DNA of 64,000 nt. Origin: Channallabes apus. Its lineage: Eukaryota > Chordata > Actinopteri > Siluriformes > Clariidae. Positions 25,424-39,797 of the stretch are shown piece after piece (position 1 is the first letter of the stretch; each line of letters begins with the position of its first letter). The notes under the pieces are model-generated. The model was not told the DNA's origin. It made no database searches and saw only the letters and a list, made by a program, of their open reading frames with translations. The stretch is taken from contig CM060126.1 of assembly GCA_030522415.1 (NCBI GenBank), positions 3,304,333 to 3,368,332 of the forward strand, in the 5' to 3' direction. The translations under genes were made by a program, and so were the position numbers.

Positions 25424-28400
25424 CTCCAGGTCCTCAGATTCCAGGATTATGTCAGATTCATGTTACAGTTACAGTAATTCAACACTTATAATTGTTGAAA
25501 CAGAAAATACCTGAAAGATTCTTCTTTTTCACTTTGTATGTAACATATATTTTATGTTAATAATAACAATAATACTACTACTACTACTACTAATAATAAT
25601 AATTTTATACACAAATGATCATTACCAATGGCTGATTTGACAAACAGAATAATTTTTTTTGTTCACTAAGAATTCTTTAATACGAATTGCCTGTAATAAC
25701 ACGCAGCTATATGAGGACCGGGGCTCGTCAGGTGAACTGCATGTTCGATCGCCACTTTCTTCACACACTTCAGTCTCCTCACATCTAACAAGACATTCTG
25801 TCTTATAGTCGCGAGAAAAGCTGCAGTCGAGTGGATGAAGAATGGAACATGGTTTAATTACATATTAATGTGAAGAATCGTATTCTGTGAGTCTTTTTCA
25901 TTACCGCCAGACCAACTGAGAGTGTAATGCGCATATCAGCTGTGTTAAATTCCCCCACGCAGACCGTCTTTTTAAAAGGACTTTATTAGCACAGTTATTT
26001 TTTTATCGCCAAACACCAGTTCTTCACTAGTCCAGAGTTGTTTTTATAATTTTTTTTTATTTTTATTTATAAAGATGTCTACCGTTTCACATCAGATTCA
26101 CATGGATTGCGTTTTTGAGTGATGAGAAGTGTTGTTCAGTTACGTCATTTGTTTTTATTGCACCACCACTAGGTGGTGCTGGTTTTCTGTCTATCTCAGG
26201 TCCTCTTTAGCATGCTATCTTAACAATGTGTGAGTTGAAGGTGTGTATAGTTTATATGGAATCATCCTGAACAGGAGACGAGCTGATATGATCACATCAG
26301 GTCACTTAAAATGCAAGACAAAGCAGTTAAAATTCACTGAATACGCCAGGCACAGTACAGTGTTGAGACTCTTATAGGAGTTCCCGGGAGGCCAGCGTTT
26401 CAGACTTGAAGTAGGCAGTCGGATCATGGCTCTGAAAAAACGCTGAACTAAAACGGTGTAGTTTTTCTTAAATATCTATAACTACAGTGGTGTGAAAAAC
26501 TATTTGCCCCCTTCCTGATTTCTTATTCTTTTGCATGTTTGTCACACTTAAATGTTTCTGCTCATCAAAAACCGTTAACTATTAGTCAAAGATAACATAA
26601 TTGAACACAAAATGCAGTTTTTAAATGAAGGTTTATGTTATTAAGGGAGAAAAAAAAATCCAAATCTACATGGCCCTGTGTGAAAAAGTGATTGCCCCCC
26701 TTGTTAAAAAATAACGTAACTGTGGTTTATCACACCTGAGTTCAATTTCTGTAGTCACCCCCAGGCCTGATTACTGCCATACCTGTTTCAATCAAGAAAT
26801 CACTTAAATAGGAGCTACCTGACACAGAGAAGTAGACCAAAAGCACCTCAAAAGTTAGCCATCATGCCAAGATCCAAAGAAATTCAGGAACAAATGAGAA
26901 CAAAAGTAATTGAGATCTATCAGTCTGGTAAAGGTTATAAAGCCATTTCTAAAGCTTTGGGACTCCAGTGAACCACAGTGAGAGCCATTATCCACAAATG
27001 GCAAAAACATGGAACAGTAGTGAACTTTCCCAGGAGTGGCCGGCCGACCAAAATTACCCCAAGAGCGCAGAGACAACTCATCCGAGAGGCCACAAAAGAC
27101 CCCAGGACAACATCTAAAGAACTGCAGGCCTCACTTGCCTCAATTAAGGTCAGTGTTCACGACTCCACCATAAGAAAGAGACTCGGCAAAAATGGCCTGC
27201 ATGGCAGATTTCCAAGGCAAACAACTTTTAAGCAAAAAGAACATTAAGGCTCGTCTCAATTTTGCTAAAAAACATCTCAATGATTGCCAAGACTTTTGGA
27301 AAAATACCTTGTGGACCGACGAGACAAAAGTTGAACTTTTTGGAAGGTGCGTGTCCCGTTACATCTGGCGTAAAAGTAACACAGCATTTCAGAAAAAGAA
27401 CATCATACCAACAGTAAAATATGGTGGAGGTAGTGTGATGGTCTGGGGTTGTTTTGCTGCTTCAGGACCTGGAAGGCTTGCTGTGATAGATGGAACCATG
27501 AATTCTACTGTCTACCAAAAAATCCTGAAGGAGAATGTCCGGCCATCTGTTCGTCAACTCAAGCTGAAGCGATCTTGGGTGCTGCAGCAGGACAATGACC
27601 CAAAACACACCAGCAAATCCACCTCTGAATGGCTGAAGAAAAACAAAATGAAGACTTTGGAGTGGCCTAGTCAAAGTCCTGACCTGAATCCTATTGAGAT
27701 GTTGTGGCATGACCTTAAAAAGGCGGTTCATGCTAGAAAACCCTCAAATAAAGCTGAATTACAACAATTCTGCAAAGATGAGTGGGCCAAAATTCCTCCA
27801 GAGCGCTGTAAAAGACTTGTTGCAAGTTATCGCAAACGCTTGATTGCGGTTATTGCTGCTAAGGGTGGCCCAACCAGTTGTTAGGTTCAGGGGGCAATTA
27901 CTTTTTCACACAGGGCCATGTAGGTTTGGATTTTTTTTCCTCCCTAAATAATAAAACCCCTCATTTAAAAACTGCATTTTGTGTTTACTTGTGTTATCTT
28001 TGACTAATAGTTAAATGTGTTTGATGATCAGAAACATTTTGTGTGACAAACATGCAAAAGAATAAGAAATCAGGAGGGGGGCAAATAGTTTTTCACACCA
28101 CTGTATATGTTCAAAAGTACAGTATGTCCGTATGTATGTCCCTGACCGTCATACCCATATGTGGCTCTTTTCTAAGTTGTTGCCACAAACTATAAAACAC
28201 ACAGCTGTATTAAAATGTCCTGCACTGCAGCTTCTCTGTACTGGACCCCAAAAGGGTATGTTCCAGCATGACAGTATACCTGTTCATAAAGTAAGCTTCA
28301 TGAAGATTTCTGTTGGTGTGGAAGAACTCAAGTGTCCTTCACGGAGCCCTGAGCACCTTTGGGATGAACTGGAATTGGAAGTGGAGCCTTCTTGACTTGT

Positions 28401-29361
28401 CTGAAGATCAGTGCCTGACCTCAATAATGCTCTTGTAACTGTGAACTGAATGAACACAAATCCCAAACGTCGTGCTCCTAAACCTAGTGGAGACCCTTCC
28501 CTGAAAAGTGACACTTATTATAACAGGAATGAGGGAATCAATCTGGAACAAGCAAATATGAGTGTGATGGTCAGGGCAGCTCAAATGCTACTTCAAGCTT
28601 CAGCTCATTGCATTTTGCTGCAGATCCAGACGTCCACATTTCTTATTATATTTCAACAGTATTTCAGGCGTACAAAGCAACGAGACGCTGTGTGATTTGT
28701 GGTAGCCAGGGCATGTCATTCCCTACAGCTAATACCTGATATTAATAACTAAAATAATAATAATAATAGGTTTATATAGCACATTTCTCGTACTCAAGGT
28801 CGGCTCGACAAATCAGTTAGTCCAAAGAAGATGTTAGGTGGCAATTCAATAGGATCAACCGAGAACCCACCACGACAACAACGCACACAAGTCAAACTTA
28901 TGAATATAAATAGAAATAAACGTCCTTCAAAGCTGTAATATCTGATATTCGCACCACGACTTTTTCAGATTCTAAACTTTGGTCGGTTGAATCATTTCCT
29001 TTAGCGTCAGCGCCGACAGCAGTGACGTTCCAAATCACAGGTTTCTGTTAATGTTCATTTTAATACATCATTGTTGCTATAGTAGCAGCTTAAATTACAT
29101 TGTAACCACTAGCAATTTGCTGTTGTGATTTTTTTTAGCTATTTATGACAGTTTTGTTGTCATTTCTTTGCCCTGAACGTTTTTATCATCTCCGTAGAAA
29201 CGTAACGGCTAACGACTTGCTAGGTAGCGAAATCATTAGGCTCTTTCTTAGCCTTTATATTTTCCCGGTTGCTAAGCAACAATATTGTTACTTTTTTGTC
29301 TTTTTAATATACGTATCATTGTAACCTTCCAATGTGCACAAATTAAATTTGTCCCAGCGCA

Positions 29362-29419
<58 letters not shown>

Positions 29420-29625
29420 CACACACACAGATGGATCTCCATGTGTTGCCATTGAGAGCAGAGTGAGGTGGAAGTGCACGTCTGTTTGCTATATAATTAG
29501 AAGAGTCAACGGGGTCTCTTCACACACACACACACACACACACACACAGCATAGTGATACATAAAGGCAACATATGCCACATTATGTTCCTCATATGAGT
29601 GTTATATATAAATAAATATAACATT

Positions 29626-29664
<39 letters not shown>

Positions 29665-30819
29665 ATACGTTTAGGTTCTCATCACCGTCCTGGATCAGAA
29701 CGACAACGCCCCGGTGTTCTCTCAACCCACCTACGAGGTCATGGTTGCCGAGGACACGCCCCCTGATACGGAGGTGCTGCAGGTTTTGGCGTCAGATCGA
29801 GACGAGCATCATCGCTTGACCTTTGCCCTGTTGGGCAGCGTGGACCCTGCCAGCATGCGTCTGTTCCGCATTGACGCAAACACGGGGCATTTGTACACGG
29901 CGCAGCGGCTTGACCACGAGACTAACACACAGCACGTCCTCTCTGTCATGGTAAAGTTTCGCAAAAAATATCTGATAACGCTTGCGTGTGACAGTGAGAA
30001 GGGAAACTTCAGGACAAACGTGTTACTAGCCACATTTAGGATAAATGTACGATATAGTAGTGTATTTCCTTGTTAGCTAATCATTTGATAAACCAGACGT
30101 TACGCTACATACATAACTATTAATAAGTGAAAAATAAAGTTGTTGTGATTATTAATATGATATTATTAAATTATTATGGTCATTAAAATAATTTTTCTGC
30201 CACATCCTGTTATATTTTATTCTCCAGTAGATAGAAAGTTGCTAGTTTAGTTATGATAAGTCTGCAGTATCGTAGCTAGCTAATGTGTTCATTACAGTTT
30301 AGGGCTTAGCTCGCTAGTCTTGTTTAGCGCTATGTGGTGCTCAGCTAAACTATGATATAATACACAGATACAGTTACTACAAGCACAAAAGCTCAGTCAA
30401 TTTCAAATGCTAGTTTTTGTTGTACGCCGCATGTGTTTGCAAGAAACCCGCCACTGAGCCCCCGATGCCCTTGCTGCGGTTTTAGCAAACTGTTAATTAC
30501 GCGATTAGCTGATTAGCTTTCAGCTAGATACTGAATTTACTACAATAGTATAGGAAGTCAGGAAGTTTTTGCTAAAGTTTCTTTACTACGCTTTATGATG
30601 CCTTATTGATCAGATAGATTAGCATGCAGTGGATTAGCTTCCTTCTTTTACTCGTTCACTATCGTCTTCTCTACGTCCATCATCGTGCCTCTTACTTTCT
30701 ATCTGAGGTTAAAAAAGGACAAAGAGCTCTTATCTGTCTCAGTTTTATAGCTTAGTAGCTCCTCGGTCTTTCTTTCCCCCTTGTCTGCCTGCCTCCCTCT
30801 TTATCTATCTATCCCTTTG

Positions 30820-30856
<37 letters not shown>

Positions 30857-30979
30857 CATAAGATAGAACTCTTGCCTGCTTTTCTGCCTTTTTCCCATCC
30901 TTTCATTTTTCATCATTAATTCTCTATTTTCTTTTTTAGCCCTTCGTCACTTCACTTGCGGCTGTGTGTACCTTGCCGG

Positions 30980-31023
<44 letters not shown>

Positions 31024-34000
31024 ATGTCGTCTCCCGGCGCAGCAATCTAATTATCGATCTGATCACACTCACTCTCTGTTTCAGCGCTCCTCTATGTGTG
31101 TGTGTGTGCGCGTGGGTGTGTGTGTGTGTGTGCACCCCTTATAAATATTCCCGCAGCCTGTGAAACAGATGAAATGTGTTATTGTGATCCACCGAGAGAT
31201 GTTATCTGTGTGTGTGTGTGTGTGTTTGTGTGTGTGTGCGTGTGCGAGACTGAGTAAGTGTGATTGCTGTCTGTTGCTGTTTCACTGAGGCAATACAATT
31301 TACTCATACTTATTTCCTGTCTACTTCTCTCTTCTTTTCTGTCCTCTCTCTCTCTCTCTCTCTCAGGTAAAAGATCAGGAGTTCCCCTACAGACGGAGTC
31401 TTGCACGCGTTCTCATTGGTGTAGAGGATGTGAATGACCACGCCCCCCAGTTTACCATGGCGATGTATGACGGGCAGGTATATGAATCGGCGGCACTCGG
31501 CTCTGCCGTCGTCACGGTAACGGCTCTGGATAAAGACAAAGGCCAGAATGCACAGATAAGCTACAGTATAGAATCAGGTAATAATATAGAAACGGCAACC
31601 TATTAGAAAGAGTGCTGCTCCTGTTGGAGTCACTGTTATAGAAAATGAATCAAATGTTTAGAAAAAAAAATCTTATGTAATGAAATTGATCTTTTCTTGA
31701 TTCAGTCAATCACTATGATACTAAAACTATCCCTCTGTGTGTTGCTGCCTCCACAGGAAACATCGGGAACACATTCCGGGTTGATCCCATCCTGGGAATC
31801 ATCTCAGTCTTTCGCGAACTGGAATTATCCTCCATCGGTCACTACGTGTTAATCGTTAAAGCCGTAGACCACGGCTCACCTGCTCTGTCTTCCACAGCAG
31901 TTGTCCGCATCGCCGTGACTCTGTCCAACAATTCAGGCCCCAAATTTCCCCAAAACGAGTATCAAGCCGAGGTTGCCGAAGGTGTCGCTATCGGAACTTC
32001 AGTAACCGCTGTAACCGCCCTTAGCCTGTCTACGCTAACCTACGAAATCCGTCACGGTAATGGGGGTCGGACGTTCCGCATTAACCAGTACAGTGGTGTG
32101 ATCACAACACAAAAAGGACTTGATTTCGAGACCATTTCCTCATACACGCTAATCGTCACGGCGACCAACATGGCCGGACAGTCATCCAATGCCACTGTAA
32201 CGGTTGTCGTGCTTGACCAGAATGACAACGCTCCTGTGTTCCAGCAGTTGCATTACCAGGGTGACATCAGTGAAGGAGCAGGGCTGAACAACGTGGTCAT
32301 GAGTGAATCCGGTGAGCCTTTGGTTATCCGAGCATCAGACGCTGACCGGAACCATAACGCCTTGTTAGTGTATCAGATTCAGGAAGAGAATGCCAGGCGT
32401 TTCTTTACTGTTGATTCAGGCACCGGTTCTATTAGAACCATTGCTCAACTGGACCATGAGAAAACACCTACATTTCATTTTCACGTGAGCGTAAGGGACA
32501 GCGGACGTCCACAGCTGTCGGCTGAACATCCTGCCGAAGTCACCATCCGAGTGCAAGATATTAACGACTGCGCACCACAGTTTTCCCAGGATTTCTACGA
32601 AGCTGTTCTTCTGCTTCCTACCTACGAGGGAGTGGAAGCCATGAGAGTCTCTGCCACTGATCCTGATGGAGACGGTGAATCTGACCTCACCTACTCACTA
32701 ACTGACACTAGTCTGGAGCACTTTGCTGTAGAGTCGAGCACTGGGCTAATCACCGTCCGAAACAGCACCTTCGGCAAAGACCGTTTCCGGTTTAATGTTC
32801 GAGTAGCGGACGGACGTTTCTCCAGCACAGCTCTAGTGACCATTCTTGTGCGTGAAGCACTTGACAGTGGCCTGGCTTTCACACACAACATCTACAATGC
32901 TAAAATTCAAGAGAACAACGGCAATGTGACAACAGTTGCCGTGGTTACCGCACTCGGCAACAAACTGAATGAGCCATTACGTTATACTTTGCTGAACTCT
33001 GGTGGGAGGTTTCGAATCCGTCCCACATCTGGAGCCATAGAGACAGTGGGAGTTCCCTTAGACAGGGAGGACAAAGAGGAGTATGGACTTTTAGTGCAGG
33101 CGAGTCGAGAGGACGACCGGTTGCGTGTTGCAAGGGCACTTGTTCGTGTACTTGTCACAGATGTCAATGACAACGCACCCATTTTTGTGGGACTCCCGTA
33201 TTATGCAGCCGTGCAGGTGGAGGCGGAACCAGGAGTGTCCATATTTCGTGTGACAGCTGTGGACAGTGACAAAGGTCCAAATGGAGAGGTCAGTTACTTT
33301 CTGCAGGATGAGCTGGGACACTTTGAAATGGACCGTATGAGCGGTGAGCTGAGGTTACGCCAGGCATTTGATGCCGATCTGTCCAGTGTGGAATACCAAG
33401 TCCTGGTTTTCGCTCGTGACAGTGGAACACCATCACTGTCCTCTTCCATCACCTTCCCTGTCACTGTTGTCAACCGGGCAATGCCTGTTTTTGACCGGCC
33501 ATTCTATTCTGTTAAAGTGAGTGAGGATGTGCCTGTGTTCACTCCAATTTTAGGAATCAATGCCAGCAGTCCAGAAGGACAAAATGTTCTCTACACTATC
33601 ACACATGGCAACCCTGATACCCTTTTCTCTATTGGATTTGACACTGGTATCATCAGTGTTATAGCCCCTCTGGACTTTGAGGCCAACCCGGTCCACAAAC
33701 TGATCGTTAGGGCAACAGACTGCCTTACAGGAGCGAGAGCAGAGGTGGATGTAGAGGTGTCCGTTTTAGACATGAACGATAATGCACCTGTGTTTGAACA
33801 ACCAGTTTATAAGGCAGTAATATCTGAAGCAGCCATGATTGGCACTCCTGCTTTACAGGTCCAAGCAACAGATAAAGACTCAGCAAAAAATGCAGCAATT
33901 CGCTACCAGATCATCCCTGATCGCAGTAACAGCACAGATCATTTCCACATTGACAGCAGCAGTGGGTTAATCTTGACTGCTCGTTCCCTCGATCATGAAA

Positions 34001-37000
34001 CCATTCAGCGCTATGTTTTCTTTGTCAAAGCGACTGATAATGGCTTTCCTCCTCTTAGCACTGAGGTGCAGGTCACAGTTCAGGTGACGGATACGAACGA
34101 TAATGCTCCAGTCTTCAATCAACTACTGTACGAGGCCGCAGTTTATGAACTTGCACCCAAAGGGCACTTTGTCATGTGCATTCAGGCGTCTGATGCGGAT
34201 CAGTCTGATGTTGACCGACTACATTACGGTTTGGTATTAGGAAACGAGCGATTGCTATTTGACCTGGATGCATCCTCGGGCGTCCTAAGTCTGAGTGGAC
34301 AGCGGCGCACGCAGCGCATGCCTCCCACGGTCAGCTTGAATGTGAGCGTTTCTGATGGCGTTTTCACCAGCACGGCACAAGTGCACGTACATGTAGATTG
34401 GGCTAACCTGCACACGCCACAGTTCACCCAGAGCATGTATGAAGCAGAGGTACGAGAAAACATGCCAGCTGGATCTAAGGTCATTATGATTAGGGCTCAG
34501 GATGCTGATCCTGGACCGTACGGAGAAGTGCACTACGTTCTGCTCTCAGATACAGCACGATACTTATTTAGTGTAGACAGCAGTGGTCAGATATCGACTC
34601 TGGAGAGGTTGGACCGGGAAGAGCAAAATGAATTTGTGCTGTCTATTGCAGCAGTTGACACAGGAGGAAAAACAGCATACTGCCATGTTCGAGTTACGGT
34701 GCTAGATGAGAACGATAACGCCCCACTTTTCGATGCTTCGGAATATCGCGCTAGTGTTCGGGCAGAGGTGGAGCCTGGCTCTTTAGTGACACAAGTGCAG
34801 GCTTGGGATGCTGATCAGGGCCTCAATGGAGAGATAGGCTACAGCTTATACAGTGAAGCCAGTATTCAAGTCACAGAATTCCTGGATATAGATCCTGATA
34901 GTGGTTGGGTCGTTACCAAAGGGAACTTTAGCCCTCTTCAAGGATCAGTGTTGTCTTTTTTCGTGAAAGCCTCAGACAGTGGTATACCAGTCCGCCATTC
35001 TCTGATTTCTGTGTACATTCACGTCCTCTCAAACGATGCCCATGTGCCTGTCTTCACTCAACCACATTTTTCCTTTACCATTCAAGAAGATACACCTATT
35101 GGTTCCACAGTAGGAGCAGTGCATTTGCAGAGCCAGCGTGGAAAGGACTCCTTACTTGTCAGTTTCTCTGCTGTGATTGGTCAGACCATGGAGAGTAATA
35201 ACGATGGGTTTTTTGTCGTCGACAAGGACAGTGGAACGATAAAACTGGAAAAGCCACTGGACCGTGAACAAATTCCCGAATTCCATTTTAAAGTGACTGC
35301 AACCCTGCAGCAAGGACTCGTAGATTCAGTTGCTGTCGTAGATGTAGAAGTAAAAATTCTGGACATAAATGATAACAAACCAGCATTTGAATCCAACTCG
35401 TACGAGGCCTCCATCAATGAGGGACTTCCTGCCGGTACCAGAATCCTCCAGGTGCTGGCAGTGGATCCTGACTGGTCAGCCAACGGCCAGGTAACATACA
35501 GCCTCGCTCCACCCGGGCTTCTTGGATCAGGAAGTGAGGATTTAAAGGACAGTGGGAGTTATTTTACAATCGACAGCACTTCCGGGTGGATTTCAACTCT
35601 AAAAGACCTTGATCATGAACTTAACCCCATCCACAGTCTTACAGTCTGGGCGTTTGATCTCGGCGACCCTGCAAGTCTGTCGTCCTCGACCACGGTTGCC
35701 ATAGCAGTTGGCGACTCCAATGACAACATGCCTGAGTTTCTGCAGCCGCACTACTACGGCAGCGTGCGGGAAAGTGACGCACCTGGAGAAGTGGTTGCCG
35801 TGCTAAACACCCGTGATGGCGATAGCTCTCCTGGCAACCGTCAGGTCTCCTACCACATCACAGGTGAGAGAAAGAAATGTCTTTATAGTAAGTGCATATT
35901 GGGTTGTTTCGAAGAGGTTCATGTTGGGATGTTTATGTCTTTCAGTATGTATATTACAGAAAGAAAATAGGTTTTATTATGGGATGTTGCATTCCTGTTC
36001 ACATGAACGGCATTTTTATTATGGACCGACTGCATTAGTGTGCACCTTGGTGTCTCCTTGTCCAGCGATTGACCTGAAAAAAGAACCTTGATAAACAATG
36101 TGTTTAGTATATCCCTGAGTGATATCAAACACAGTACAGCTTTTAGCGTGTTGCCCCCCGGTGAGGTTCCTTGATTTCTGTCTTACCCAAGGATGGACCT
36201 TGAACTAGTAGAGGTCTCAGGACAAACGGTGCTCACTACACCTAGGACGTTGTAATATACTTTAAGAGATCCAATATTTTACTATTGAAAAGTCTCTCTG
36301 CTCTCCCCCACTGTGTGCTAGTGCTCCTGCTGAAATACCCCTTAATAATGTGTTGTTGTTCAAGCCGATTAGATTTTTTACCTAATGTGACCTTATATAA
36401 GGAGAAGCCAGGGAAGGGGTTCATCTTCTTATATGAGGTCACATTAGGTAGAAAATTTAATTGGCTTGTATAAACCACACCAGACGGGGCAGGTTGTGTC
36501 CCAGCAGTAGACAAACACAGGTATAAATGCTGCCTCCCTGAGGATCTGCCTTCAAACTGCATCATGATTGAATGAATGAATATTGATTGATTTTTTTTTT
36601 TTTTTAGCTTTTTTCTAACATAGCTCAGTTGCCCTCTAGTGGTGGAAATATATAATCATTTATTCAACCCCAAACATTTCAGCGATGAAAAAGCTGAAAT
36701 AAAAACAGTCCTCTGTAGTGCACTCAGACTTTTGGACCCTAGACACACACACTTCGGTTTGGAGTGGAAATGAAGAGTAAATTAGTAATACACACCGCCG
36801 TCATGAACGTTCGATTGATTTGTGTAGGAAATAACCACATCGTGAGAACCAGCTGTGAACCTCATCACACAGTGTCAAATGCAGTTATGATTTTTGCAGA
36901 ATGTCTTGTCTAGTTTTGTACAGCACCTTCATAGAGGACAACACACACACACACACACACACACTCAGGTGCAGCCTGTATATCCTTTTAGAAATTCATA

Positions 37001-39232
37001 GCATTGCATTAAGGAGCTGCCATGGTTCATAATTCATGAGTTCCAGACACACACACACACACACACACACACTTTGACTAAGGCAGAATTTAGATTGAAG
37101 CACAGCCTCAGTGGCTGTAAACATTTTTTTGTGTGTAATTTTATGAAGTCTCAACTTCACAGCACTCACTCACCCCCCAACAAACACACACACACACACA
37201 CACATATTTCAATTGCACTTCTTCGTATCTATATGAGTGCTATTCTGGCTGGATTTTTTTTTTCTTCCTTTTTTCACTCATTTTCGCTTACGTCTGGTTC
37301 TCTTCCTTTGATGTTTAAATCCCTTCGGTTTCAGACAAACTCAAAGGTCAAACACTGACTAATGGACTCTTCACACCCCCAGACAGAGGTGTGATATAAA
37401 CACATAACGGAGAGAGAGAGAGAGAGAGAGAGAGGTGTGTGAAAAAAAAGGGAGAGTGACAGGCAGAAAATGAAAAAGAAATTGGGAGAATTAAAAAAGC
37501 GATAGAAGATAGATGACAGAACAAGAGAGAGGAGAAATGAAGAAGAAGGGAATGAGTCCTTCCATTAAAATGGCAAACATACCTGGCCAATTTATTAGGA
37601 ATATATATCCAGAAAGTTTGAGTGTACATGTTCAAGCTGGCGCAGCTACCGTAACTAAAAAAAAAGCAGCGCTATACAACTATACACTTTCGGATTCCTT
37701 TTAAAGTGGCCACTTGATGGATTATTGCACACATTTAAAGTGTGTACAAATAAATTAGTTTGAAAGTGTGAAAACCCCTGGCATACCACAAATACTTTGC
37801 AGAATTCATTTGAATTGATGCAGCAAATGCGCTAATAAACTCACAAAACAAATGAGTTAAATAAACTAATCCTGACTAATACGGCTGAAAGCGCTAAACA
37901 CCAACGCAATTGGCGATAACAGACGTAACGCCTTATGGTAAAGTCTGTCCGCTCTTGGCGACATGTCTGAGCAGATAGTCCTTGCTTTTTTTAATTGAAT
38001 TAAGACATACTCGATTTGAATGTTTTGAAATCTGACACAAATTTTATAAATGTGTGCTTCAGTAGCCCATTTGTCTCCATGTAACAAGATTGTAAAAGAG
38101 CAATGTTATTTATAACTAGCTATAACTTTTCGATAATTGTCTGATTAAAAAAAAAAGGTGGAATCCTAAAATTTTGTCTTACACCCCGCACCTTACATTT
38201 ATAAGACTAACAGAATCGTAGGTTTTGTACAGTAGTTTGTATTTTCTCTAACATTGTTTTCTTGTTCTTTTTTTATGTTGTTCTGTTAAGAAAAAGTACT
38301 AATTAACATATACTGTATAACCTAAAATGTTTAACCTTTTTATTGACGTCTTACAGTAAATACATGCTAGGGTTTATCCTAAAAGTTTTGCATACTGTAT
38401 TTTACTTTTTTTTACTTACAAATGACGATTTCTTACTACAGTTTTTACTTACTAAGCACAATTTACCTATATTTAGTGAATCATGTAACAAATTTAACGA
38501 CAGGACAATTTCAGAATTTTCAATTTGACATTTTTATTGTGTTTTATTTTTTTTGTCATAACTTTAAATGAACTAAAATTGTATAGACTGTTAGATTGTT
38601 AGATATAGTTTTAATGAATTTGTTAAAATTTTGCTAGTTGAACATTAATGTTTTTCCCACTATGCATCAAGAGACGACTAACAGAGACACAGTAATGACA
38701 ACAAAATCTCATAAATCGACTACATCGTTATCAAAGTGCACAGCTCTGCTATTATTAAGTCAGGACATGAATAGATTTTTTTTTTCATCTTAACCTAGCT
38801 ACTTAGGCACACGTTCTTTGATAAAAGAACAAAAGTTGTGTCAGTCACGTGGAAAACACACACCTCAACAAAATTCAAGTGACTTTTCAATGTTCAAAAT
38901 TTTTTTAATGATACGACAATAATACTACTTAGTAACAGTAGGAAGACACTCTACAAATACCTTTTGTAATATTTTACAAACGTAAACCTTTTTAGAAACG
39001 TGTGTGTGTGTGTGTGTGTGTGGTCTTTGGTAATTACTGATGTTGTGTTTGTTGACTCAAAAGGAGAAAACAATTAAGCACAAATAACAGCAAGTGATGA
39101 AGCGGATAAAGGCGGGGGGGGGGGGGGGGGGGTGGAGGAAATAAAGTGAAAAAGATAAAAAGTGCTTCTATGTGTTATTACTGCGGCCTCCAACAGAGTT
39201 AAACTGCAATCTTTGTAAATAAATACATATGC

Positions 39233-39300
<68 letters not shown>

Positions 39301-39424
39301 ATGAGTTTATGTGTGAATCATGTCTGCGTAAGAGCACACTGATTGGACACTCATTGAGATAACTCTTTTAGATTACCATGTTCCATTTAATTTCTTCTAT
39401 CCATCATTCTACCAATTCTTCCTT

Positions 39425-39464
<40 letters not shown>

Positions 39465-39598
39465 TCTGTGTTTGTGTTTTTGTGTGTAATATATTTGTGC
39501 CCGTGAGTGTTTTCCATTAATAACTTAAATGAAAATAAAAAGTGTAATTATTACAGTAGATAGTAATGAACCTGGTATTTGAATGAAACTGGTTATTA

Positions 39599-39633
<35 letters not shown>

Positions 39634-39752
39634 AGTTTATTGCCATCATGAAGAGAATGACATCATGTTCACTCACCAACCACAAATAGATGAAAGATGT
39701 TATGGGGATAAAAATGCTTGTGACCTTTAGGGAAATAGTGTGTGTGTGTGTG

Positions 39753-39797
<45 letters not shown>

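Noticed and set aside
26855..27731. Minus-strand frames inside the Tc1 element
   Set aside because: They are antisense shadows of the transposase; identical frames recur in copy 2 because the DNA is the same.
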